A stretch of DNA of 44,188 nt from a bacterium (GTDB lineage: Bacteria; Armatimonadota; Chthonomonadetes; Chthonomonadales; Chthonomonadaceae): assembly GCA_021777995.1 (NCBI GenBank), contig JAJYCW010000019.1:1-44188 (forward strand). The letters run 5' to 3'. Each line of letters starts with the position of its first letter. Position 1 is the first letter of the stretch. This document shows, in pieces, positions 17,656-24,767 of this stretch. A program made the translations under genes and the position numbers. A model generated the notes under the pieces. That model did no database searches. It worked only from the letters and a program-made list of their open reading frames with translations, and was not told where the DNA came from.

Positions 17656-20427
17656 CTAGGCAGAAACAGCCCGGACTTTCCAGGCGGCGAGGTTGGCAGC
17701 GGAGTCTGGGCTGCCAACCGAAGGGGTAACCTGCACTAGAATATAACCATCTGCTGCAGGCCTGAGCGGCTGAATGAAATGAACCTCACCGCCGGTTTTA
17801 GCGGTTGGCCGAAAATCGCGCAGTACCGTGAGGCCGTTTACTGTCACATTCATCGTTCCGTTCGAGCGTGGTGCTGCAAAGTGAAGGTCCAGGGCGTAAG
17901 CTTCCCCATCGGCCGGCATAGGCAGCGGTATCCGGTAATAAAACGTACCTTGTCGTTGCGTATCCAATATGCCTGCGGGATTGGTATTGGTTTGAACAGG
18001 CTCACCACCTGTTCCGTAGCAATCTGCAACATAGTCGGTGATCTCCGCACCACCGCAGTTAACCGCCACCTGAAGTGGAATGTCGTCTGTCATTGGCGTC
18101 TCCGTACCGTATGGCGACATGGATGGTGGCAGATCCAGCACACTTATTCGCCGCTTGAGAGGGCGCAACGCCATTTCAAATTGCAGGTCTCCACCGTTCA
18201 CCAGATCAGCATGGGTAATCCACAGCCGGTTCTGAAGATGCCCATTCAGTCTTACGCTTCGCACATAAGGTGAGTACTCGCTGGTATTGGGTGCGTTGAT
18301 GATCAGTTTTTTACCGCCCCGCAAGGTCACCTCCGCTCGTGGAAAGAGTGGTGAAGTAAATACGTAGGATGGTCGTCCGGGGCAGTGTGGAAAGATACCC
18401 AGAGCTGCAAGAACGTACCAGGCAGACATCTCTCCGTTGTCCTCATCACCAGGGAATCCGTCGGGTGAATAGAGTTCATTAAGCACCCTGCGTGACCAGT
18501 ATTGCAGACGGGCAGGGCAGCCCGCAGCCACATAATGGGCCATCACCTGATGAACCGGTTGATTTCCCTGGTCATACTGGCCAAACGGCACTGCTGCCAT
18601 TTCTGCCATCTCGTGGATGACACCACCATACCCCCCGACGTGAAAGACTGGCCGCTGCCAGAATAGGTGATCGAGTTTGCGCACCATCGCAGCTTGACCG
18701 CCCAGCAGCTTCATTAAACCCGCGGGATCGTGCGGAACCGAAAGCGACCACTGCCACGGACCGCCCTCGGTGTATGCATCACCCCAGGCGTACTGGTCAA
18801 ACGGTTCTACAAAAGTACCATCCGCATTCTTCGGACGCATAAATCCCGTGACAGGATCATACAACAATCGATAGTTCAGGGCGCGTTTTGATAGAATGGT
18901 GTGCTGTTTCACATTCCCAAGCCGCTGTGCCGAAAGTGCTATACACGCATCGTCATACGCATAGTCGAGAGTGTTGGACACCACTGCACCTGTTTTGCCG
19001 TGGGGTAGGTAGCCGTTTGCAAGGTAGTCCTGCAGATCAGGTCGGCCGTCTCCGTGGCCATTCGGCGGCACAGAGGCGTCCGCCCACATCGCATCAAAGG
19101 CACCCTTGTGGTCAAAACCAGGGATATTCTTCATAATTGCGTCTGTGATGACTACATCACTGTGCGTCCCTCCCATGGTACCGTGATACCCAGGGTGCGG
19201 CCACTGCGGGAGCCAGCCACCTTCGTGAAACGCATTGATAAAGCCCTGAACCATCTCTCCCAGCCGTTCAGGCTGCAGTATGGATAGTAGAGGGTACTGC
19301 GTATGGTAGCCATCCCACAAGCCAGTATCCGTGTACATTACCCCCTCATGGATCTTGCCATCGAATGGGCTGTAGTAGATAGTCCGGCCGTTTACCCCAG
19401 GCTCATGAAACATTCGCGGGTACAGATTTGTGCGGTACAGACAGCTATAAAACGTTTTGCGCTGTCGTATTGTGCCACCGGTTACCTTCACTACGCCCAG
19501 TGTGTCGTTCCATACCTTTCGCGCACCTGCCCGCACCGCATCGAAGGAGCGGCTGCCAAGCTCGTGGCTGAGGTTGAACTTTGCCTGCTCTACACTAATA
19601 AAAGAGGTAGCCACTCTTACAATTGCCGTGCGCAAGGTACCAAACTCAGCGACCGCACCCACGCCCTGGCCTGTTAGCTCCATTTGTCCTGCAATGGGAT
19701 TCTCATCGTGGAACACTTCGGCAGAAATAAATGGGTGATCCGATACCGCTGCAAAATAGCAAGCGGCCGTGTCCGAGCCGGCGTATCCCATCCTGGAGTA
19801 GCCAGTAATCGTGCGATTGTCTGGCTCAATCTTCACCTGAGATTGGGTATCGAGAATGAAGCGACCATTGGACCCGGAAGGGAAAGTAAACCGGAAAATC
19901 GCACAGTGCTCTGTTGGAGCGACCTCTAAGCGTACGCCGTCCCGCTTTAAGAGGACTGAAAAGTAGTCTGGTCCTGCGTGGAAGTCTGCGGGTAGGTAGG
20001 TGGACACGCGATCCTTAGGAAGCAGCGACCGCTCCCCTGCCTGGGCCATTACCGTACAGTGGCCGTAATCACCCATCCATGGGCTCGGCTGGTGCGTAGC
20101 TCGAACTCCCTGTAACGTGTGCGCCGTGGGGTCAAAAAACCAGCCGTCACCTGTTTTGTTCTGAGGTGTCCAGTTGGACATGCCGAATGGGGCGCTTATG
20201 AGAGGGAGCGTATTTCCGTGGGAAAAGGTCCAGACGGAGTTGGTTCCCTGCATTACATTAACCAGGTCCACCAGGTCTCCCGAATAGCCTTGGTGACCGT
20301 CGGCAGCAGCCGTTCGGACTCCAACGCTCTCTAGTCCTGACAGACTCACGACGCCGAGCATTCCCTGCACTACTCGACGTCGTGAGATCCCCTGTTTAGC
20401 TCTCCTTTTCGGCTTTTGAAAACGCAT
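17656..20427 (-). CDS. Exported GH92 family alpha-mannosidase (second copy) with C-terminal binding domain
   Basis: 923 aa, longer than the first GH92. The N-terminus (KQGISRRRVVQGMLGVVSLS) has a twin-arginine motif, suggesting export by Tat in folded form. The GH92 sandwich and barrel follow, with YTEGGPWQWSL carrying the likely acid Glu554 and GDEDNGEMSAWYV carrying Asp661/Asp663 at the base and calcium positions. After about residue 770 an extra beta-rich module (QVAVNCGGAEITDYVADCY, YALDLHFAAP, MNVTVNGLTVLRDF) resembles a malectin-type domain, related to that of the GH2 enzyme. AGGAG precedes the ATG. It lies 17 bases after a small lipoprotein gene and closes the DUF1559-lipoprotein-GH92 operon controlled by the double operator at 21599-21661. 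Confidence 0.93.
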   Translation of the reverse strand: MRFQKPKRRAKQGISRRRVVQGMLGVVSLSGLESVGVRTAAADGHQGYSGDLVDLVNVMQGTNSVWTFSHGNTLPLISAPFGMSNWTPQNKTGDGWFFDPTAHTLQGVRATHQPSPWMGDYGHCTVMAQAGERSLLPKDRVSTYLPADFHAGPDYFSVLLKRDGVRLEVAPTEHCAIFRFTFPSGSNGRFILDTQSQVKIEPDNRTITGYSRMGYAGSDTAACYFAAVSDHPFISAEVFHDENPIAGQMELTGQGVGAVAEFGTLRTAIVRVATSFISVEQAKFNLSHELGSRSFDAVRAGARKVWNDTLGVVKVTGGTIRQRKTFYSCLYRTNLYPRMFHEPGVNGRTIYYSPFDGKIHEGVMYTDTGLWDGYHTQYPLLSILQPERLGEMVQGFINAFHEGGWLPQWPHPGYHGTMGGTHSDVVITDAIMKNIPGFDHKGAFDAMWADASVPPNGHGDGRPDLQDYLANGYLPHGKTGAVVSNTLDYAYDDACIALSAQRLGNVKQHTILSKRALNYRLLYDPVTGFMRPKNADGTFVEPFDQYAWGDAYTEGGPWQWSLSVPHDPAGLMKLLGGQAAMVRKLDHLFWQRPVFHVGGYGGVIHEMAEMAAVPFGQYDQGNQPVHQVMAHYVAAGCPARLQYWSRRVLNELYSPDGFPGDEDNGEMSAWYVLAALGIFPHCPGRPSYVFTSPLFPRAEVTLRGGKKLIINAPNTSEYSPYVRSVRLNGHLQNRLWITHADLVNGGDLQFEMALRPLKRRISVLDLPPSMSPYGTETPMTDDIPLQVAVNCGGAEITDYVADCYGTGGEPVQTNTNPAGILDTQRQGTFYYRIPLPMPADGEAYALDLHFAAPRSNGTMNVTVNGLTVLRDFRPTAKTGGEVHFIQPLRPAADGYILVQVTPSVGSPDSAANLAAWKVRAVSA

Positions 20428-20444
20428 ATGGTTACTCCTGCTAG

Positions 20445-20702
20445 TTATGGCGCCGCCCGGGAATGGTTGACCGGGCCGGTCTGGATTCGTAGGTGCCCTT
20501 CCAGCATGTTGATCGTGGCAGCTTTTTGGGCGGGTGTCATCTTGGGATTGTTATAGACCGACTGAATTGCTTGCCTCATCTGCATGGGCGTCACCGTCGT
20601 TGGGTAGGTACGCACGGGCGTGGCGGTGTGGGAGTGGCAGCCTGCAAGAAGGCAGGCTACCACTGAACAGACTACGATGCTCACGCGACTCTTTTGAACC
20701 AT
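20445..20702 (-). CDS. Small lipoprotein paired with DUF1559 (second copy)
   Basis: An 85-aa predicted lipoprotein starting at 20702: signal VSIVVCSVVACLLAGC, lipobox LLAGC. The mature part (TPMQMRQAIQSVYNNPKMTPAQKAATINML) is predicted helical and unlike the Pro-rich first copy. The longer in-frame reading from 20879 runs back into the DUF1559 gene and is rejected; AGGAG lies six bases before 20702. It sits between DUF1559 (46 bases upstream) and GH92 (17 bases downstream), so all three form one transcription unit. Function unknown. The helical part might act as a binding or anchoring element, but that is a guess. Confidence 0.85.
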   Translation of the reverse strand: MVQKSRVSIVVCSVVACLLAGCHSHTATPVRTYPTTVTPMQMRQAIQSVYNNPKMTPAQKAATINMLEGHLRIQTGPVNHSRAAP

Positions 20703-20748
20703 CAGCCTACTCCTGGATAACTTTGAACCGTTAATATGTTTTTGTATC

Positions 20749-21516
20749 CTAGTTGAAGCTTGGGTAAGTCTGCGCATAGTTAAGATTAGTATAGCCCTTA
20801 CTTTGAGGATCTGTGGCACCGTGACTAGTGAAACTGGATCCGTCAATGGTCCACATATTCGTATCCGCAGCTCCCCCATCCTGCTTATCGAGGGTCTGAA
20901 GCGGCCGCAGCGATTTCACATGGCCATCCAGGAACCAGAAATTTGCATGCCCGTTGTGCCCCGCAAACATCAAGCTTCCAGGACCATCCCACGTGATGCC
21001 CCAGTAAGGCGCCGTAGTTACGCGATAGTCACTATACGCACCCTCAAATTCCACCACTCCCACTGTTTCAGATGGCTGTGTGAGCTGCGCGAGCGTAGCC
21101 GAGCTTGGGCACGGTCCACCCCACCAACCATTACAGTCTATAAATGGCTGAAGCAGTGGATTGCCGTTCCCGGAGTCGGTATTAGCAGCATAATTAGCTG
21201 GAAAACTGGAACCATCTGCATCTAGCCCCCGATAGGGATCCGACGGGCACTGCCATACTTGATGCGACTTAACATAAGGATTGATGTAGGTCTTCCAGTT
21301 TACCGTGGGCTCATTTTTTCGATTTGGCAGAACCTCGTCATTGTCCTGCACATACATCATGATCGCCAGCCCGATCTGGTTTTCATTGCTTATGCACATC
21401 GCCTGCCGTGCCTTCTCTCTTGCCTGTGCGAATACCGGAAAAAGAATTGCTGCGAGAATTGCAATAATTGCAATTACAACCAAAAGCTCTATGAGCGTGA
21501 AACCCGATCGTTTCAT
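20749..21516 (-). CDS. DUF1559 prepilin-like protein (second copy)
   Basis: 255 aa from the ATG at 21516, chosen because AAGGGGACC lies upstream and the product begins [14 protein letters not shown], a classical prepilin N-terminus with Gly before the cleavage site. The hydrophobic helix continues into [15 protein letters not shown]. The globular part contains [17 protein letters not shown]-like segments of the DUF1559 family and ends in the signature FLDGHVKSL. It is the first gene of the operon DUF1559-lipoprotein-GH92, behind a promoter with two LacI-type operators. Expected location is the cell envelope, anchored by the N-terminal helix or assembled as a pseudopilin. Biochemical role unknown. 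Confidence 0.93.
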   Translation of the reverse strand: MKRSGFTLIELLVVIAIIAILAAILFPVFAQAREKARQAMCISNENQIGLAIMMYVQDNDEVLPNRKNEPTVNWKTYINPYVKSHQVWQCPSDPYRGLDADGSSFPANYAANTDSGNGNPLLQPFIDCNGWWGGPCPSSATLAQLTQPSETVGVVEFEGAYSDYRVTTAPYWGITWDGPGSLMFAGHNGHANFWFLDGHVKSLRPLQTLDKQDGGAADTNMWTIDGSSFTSHGATDPQSKGYTNLNYAQTYPSFN

Positions 21517-21598
21517 AGTAAGGGTCCCCTTAAAATGACAGTGTGGAGTGTGCACCTAGATGCAGATGCCCACTGAACTGGGAGTTAGCACGAGAAAT

Positions 21599-21614
21599 AT
21601 GTTATCGATAACAA
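21599..21614 (-). promoter_or_regulatory. LacI-type operator, downstream site of DUF1559-GH92 operon
   Basis: Contains the perfect 14-base palindrome TGTTATCGATAACA (21600-21613). It lies in the transcribed leader, about 40-50 bases downstream of the predicted start. Its centre is 42 bp, close to four helical turns, from the centre of the second site, an arrangement suited to cooperative binding. Confidence 0.8.
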
Positions 21615-21635
21615 CTGACTTGTTGCCACGTACCA

Positions 21636-21661
21636 ACACTATGTTACCGATAACATAGTGT
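21636..21661 (-). promoter_or_regulatory. LacI-type operator overlapping the -10 element
   Basis: A 26-base inverted repeat with the core ATGTTACCGATAACAT (21641-21656), extended on both sides by ACACT/AGTGT, with a single mismatched pair. It overlaps the proposed -10 hexamer of the leftward promoter, so binding should block RNA polymerase. Confidence 0.82.
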
Positions 21662-21685
21662 ATCACATTCCATGCCTGCTGTCAA
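21657..21685 (-). promoter_or_regulatory. Promoter of DUF1559-lipoprotein-GH92 operon
   Basis: On the minus strand a perfect TTGACA (21685-21680) is followed after 17 bases by TACACT (21662-21657). It lies 140 bases before the DUF1559 start and is overlapped by the extended operator. Confidence 0.6.
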
Positions 21686-21705
21686 TATCACAAGTTGAAA
21701 ATCGG

Positions 21706-23550
21706 TTAGCGCCTGCTCGCCAATTTGTTGGTTCTAGGATCCTCTATTGGTGCAGATCCTTCCTGAAGCCAGTAGAATTTGTCGGCTGCTAAACCCTCAT
21801 GATGCTGCACGCGTCCAGACGGCCACCGCACTACTAGCGAGATCACTCTTGCTGCGTTCCCCAGGCCAAATGTAAGCCGCATATCACTGTGTGAGCAGTA
21901 ACTGGACCCACTTCGAACCCACTGGGTCTGTCTGCCTCCCACGGTGGCAATAGTCACCTTCGTTCCAACAGCGTCGCGATTACACTTCACGCCCTCCAGC
22001 CGAAGCGTAAGCCAGTGATTCTGATTGCCTCCATCATTCCGAAATAATGAGAGTGGTCCTAGCTCCGAAACCATCGCAATATCCACATCCCCATCATTGT
22101 CGAAATCGCCCACTGCAAGCCCTCGGGTAACGCGGGGTTGTACAAGGTCACCTAGTGACCGGTCATCCTGAAGGAAGGTTCCGTTTCCCTCGTTGTGAAG
22201 CAGCAACTGGCTTTGGGCGAACGTTTCACCATCGACCGTTGCCTTGGCTACCATGGGTGAGACATGACCGTTCCCAATCACTACATCCTGCCAGCCATCA
22301 AGGTCGTAATCGAAGCATTCCAGCCCAAATCCCAGATACTGCATGTTGTCAGCCGACAGTCCCGAGGCCTGTGAATTGTTCAGAAATGTACGACCGGTAT
22401 CCTCCAGCACTGTTTTGGCTTCTCCCGCATAGTTCACGACAAAGAGATCCGGTCGTCCGCTGTGCAGGTAGTCACTTACGCCTATCCCCATGCTGGCGGT
22501 GGCATGACCCATTTTATCGTAAGCAGCTCCTAACTCCACCGCCACGTTCGTGAACGTGCCATTGCGGTTGTTGTGAAACAGGAAATCGGCCATGGTATCG
22601 TTCGAGACAAACAGATCTGGCCAGCCGTCGTCGTCGTAATCAAACCATACTGCAGAAAGGCTTTTGCCCCATTGACCAAGCAGGTTTGCGCCTGCAGTTA
22701 CATCGGTGAACGTACCATCACCGTTGTTGTGGTACAGGCAACAGTGGCTAGGCGGAAACTGCATAGGTGCGGGAAATTGGCCGAGAGTATCTTCACGGTC
22801 CATCTCAGGCGACCATTGGCAGTAGTGGCATACAAACAGGTCCAGGTACCCATCATTGTCGTAATCCGCCCAGGCAGAACTTGTGGGCCACGTTGGGTGC
22901 GCCTTAATGCCTGGTATTAACCGGTCCGCAACACCGGCCTCTTCGGTGACGTCCGTAAAGGTGCCGTCACCGTTGTTTCGAAACAGGTGATTACCGCCAA
23001 TTGCCGTAATGTATAGGTCTAACCAGCCGTCATTGTTGTAGTCTGCTACAGAAACACCCTGCCCGTAGCCTGTGGGACCTGCCAATCCTGCTTCCCTTGT
23101 GACATCTGCAAAAGTACCATCGCCATTATTGCGGTAGAGCACGTTCTGCGTACTGTAAGCACCAGGCAATTCTGATGCCCCAGGCAGTGGACCGCCCTGA
23201 ACTGCAAATATATCTAACAGGCCGTCGTTGTTGTAATCCCACAGTGCAACGCCACCCCCCGTCTGAACAATGAAGGGCTCGCGTGTACCCGCACTGTTGT
23301 GCGCACCATTGTTGAACTGCCAGGTGATACCTGCTGCCTTTGAGATATCCGTGAACCGGATTGGCACTGATGCAATTTGCCTACTTGCAGCCGCAACTCG
23401 AGAATCAATGACCGTAGCGACCTTTGGCGTTAGCACGTTCCTGCTACTGCGTGCAAGATAACGGCAGCCCGCGAGCGCTGCACTGGCGGCGGTGACCAGA
23501 AAGGTTCGCCGACCCAAAGTAGCGGGCCGAGTCTGTGAGCTTCGCTCCAC
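21706..23550 (-). CDS. CRTAC1-type FG-GAP/VCBS repeat protein with ASPIC/UnbV domain
   Basis: Exported beta-propeller protein of 614 aa. The N-terminus has a twin-arginine motif and an adjacent lipobox (GRRTFLVTAASAALAGC), so a Tat-exported lipoprotein is likely. Seven calcium-binding-loop repeats follow, for example DYNNDGLLDI, DYDNDGYLDL, DYDDDGWPDL and DFDNDGDVDI; the fifth (DYLHSGRPDL) is degenerate. The C-terminal ASPIC/UnbV domain (about 515-595) includes RDAVGTKVTIATVGGRQTQWVRSG and VVRWPSGRVQ. The start is GTG at 23550, directly abutting the TAG of the lacI gene, so translation is coupled to that regulator. Family members are common in secreted glycan and adhesion contexts, but activity is unproven. 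Here it is probably co-regulated with lacI by the operator at 24622. Confidence 0.9.
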   Translation of the reverse strand: MERSSQTRPATLGRRTFLVTAASAALAGCRYLARSSRNVLTPKVATVIDSRVAAASRQIASVPIRFTDISKAAGITWQFNNGAHNSAGTREPFIVQTGGGVALWDYNNDGLLDIFAVQGGPLPGASELPGAYSTQNVLYRNNGDGTFADVTREAGLAGPTGYGQGVSVADYNNDGWLDLYITAIGGNHLFRNNGDGTFTDVTEEAGVADRLIPGIKAHPTWPTSSAWADYDNDGYLDLFVCHYCQWSPEMDREDTLGQFPAPMQFPPSHCCLYHNNGDGTFTDVTAGANLLGQWGKSLSAVWFDYDDDGWPDLFVSNDTMADFLFHNNRNGTFTNVAVELGAAYDKMGHATASMGIGVSDYLHSGRPDLFVVNYAGEAKTVLEDTGRTFLNNSQASGLSADNMQYLGFGLECFDYDLDGWQDVVIGNGHVSPMVAKATVDGETFAQSQLLLHNEGNGTFLQDDRSLGDLVQPRVTRGLAVGDFDNDGDVDIAMVSELGPLSLFRNDGGNQNHWLTLRLEGVKCNRDAVGTKVTIATVGGRQTQWVRSGSSYCSHSDMRLTFGLGNAARVISLVVRWPSGRVQHHEGLAADKFYWLQEGSAPIEDPRTNKLASRR

Positions 23551-24600
23551 CTAGTAAGAGCCTGGGGGTGTGCAGGGCGAGTCATTGCCAAGTGACAGCC
23601 GGGTTGACGACTCGCGGTTATAGAACTCGTAGGAGAGCATCAACGCCTCTGCGGGCGCATGCACATCGGCCATTCGCCGCTGTAAGAGCTGCCACGCCTT
23701 TGTACACATTTCATTGACGGGGATTGCAATGGTGCTAAGAGGAGGGTCGAAATAGGCCATGAACTCGTTGCCCTCGCAACCTATAATCATCACATCCTCG
23801 GGGATCTTCAAATCTAGATCGCGGATTGCCCGAAAGGAGGCTATTGCGATCTCATCATAGTGGCAATATATTCCGTCTGGTGCACCGTGGGAAGCGATGT
23901 AGTCTCGCGTGCTAGCTCGAATACCCGGTAGGCTCCAGTCTGAATGGTGAATGTACTCGGGTATGAGCCCGGCTGCCGCCACGGTATCTGTAAAGTCGCT
24001 AAAGTTACCCAGCCCGGCGCGATTGACCCACGAGGGGGTAGCGTACGCAATACGCCGGCATCCGGAGTCAATCAGGTGCTTCACTGCGGCGCGTGTTCCA
24101 GATTGAAGATCTACACGCACATAGTCACCTGACCATACGACACCGTGACCTGAACCGATATTTACGCGTAGAAGTGGTTTCGCTGGCAAGAGATTCAGGT
24201 ATTCGTTTAGTTCTGGCTCGGATGGCGGATCAACAGCAATTACACCGTCTACCGCCCACTCTGCGCGATGGTACTTTGCAGGCTCCTGAAAATGCCATCC
24301 CATCTCGCAAATGTTGACATCATACCCGGCGGATTGAATCTGGCTTCTACACGCTTCAGCAATCTGTGCATAGACCGACGAGTGCAAATGGTCGATCCAA
24401 ACCGAAATCGCGTTAGTCTTCTTGGTCACCAACGCACGGGCATTGCGGTTAGGCGTATAGCCCAATTCACGGGCAGCCTGCATCACACGGCGACGCGTTT
24501 CAGGCGACACGTAGCTTTTTTCGTTTTGGTTGAGAGCACGCGATACGGTCATTGCCGACAGGTTGAGCCTGCGAGCTATATCATAGATTGATGCTGCCAT
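23551..24600 (-). CDS. LacI-family transcriptional regulator (second copy), proposed master regulator
   Basis: 349 aa. Helix-turn-helix at residues 4-24 (IYDIARRLNLSAMTVSRALN), hinge (ELGYTPNRNARALVTKKT), then the effector domain (DGVIAVDPPSEPELNEYL, LIDSGCRRIAYATPSW, EDVMIIGCEGNEFMAYFDPPLSTIAIP). It is a full-length GalR/LacI protein. The palindrome ATGTTATCGATAACAT lies 21 bases before its ATG, indicating autoregulation. The same sequence controls the GH2/propeller and DUF1559-lipoprotein-GH92 operons, so this protein is the best candidate for their regulator. The effector is probably a mannoside or its breakdown product (inference). No obvious Shine-Dalgarno site precedes the ATG. Its stop touches the start of the CRTAC1-type gene. 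Confidence 0.94.
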   Translation of the reverse strand: MAASIYDIARRLNLSAMTVSRALNQNEKSYVSPETRRRVMQAARELGYTPNRNARALVTKKTNAISVWIDHLHSSVYAQIAEACRSQIQSAGYDVNICEMGWHFQEPAKYHRAEWAVDGVIAVDPPSEPELNEYLNLLPAKPLLRVNIGSGHGVVWSGDYVRVDLQSGTRAAVKHLIDSGCRRIAYATPSWVNRAGLGNFSDFTDTVAAAGLIPEYIHHSDWSLPGIRASTRDYIASHGAPDGIYCHYDEIAIASFRAIRDLDLKIPEDVMIIGCEGNEFMAYFDPPLSTIAIPVNEMCTKAWQLLQRRMADVHAPAEALMLSYEFYNRESSTRLSLGNDSPCTPPGSY

Positions 24601-24621
24601 GGTGGGTCATGCTTTTCTAGA

Positions 24622-24637
24622 ATGTTATCGATAACAT
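24622..24637 (-). promoter_or_regulatory. LacI-type operator, autoregulatory site
   Basis: The perfect palindrome ATGTTATCGATAACAT, identical to the site at 11889, lies 21 bases before the lacI start and over the expected transcription start. Confidence 0.82.
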
Positions 24638-24664
24638 AGTAACATATTCGTGGCATTGCGTCAA
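24636..24664 (-). promoter_or_regulatory. Promoter of second lacI gene
   Basis: On the minus strand TTGACG (24664-24659), 17 bases, TACTAT (24641-24636). The layout matches the promoter at 21657-21685, with the operator beginning at the end of the -10 element in both. Confidence 0.5.
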
Positions 24665-24767
24665 GCCTTGCCCCGACAGTGGTGATCGACGACAGGCTGC
24701 GAACGTAAATGCCTAAACCTTTCAAAGTGCCAGGAGGGGTTTATTATGTCCATGCTGCCCAGCAAGC

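Noticed and set aside
20703-20879. N-terminal extension of the second small lipoprotein to 144 residues
   Set aside because: The extension would overlap the DUF1559 gene and place the lipoprotein signal in the middle of the protein; AGGAG before 20702 gives a clear start.
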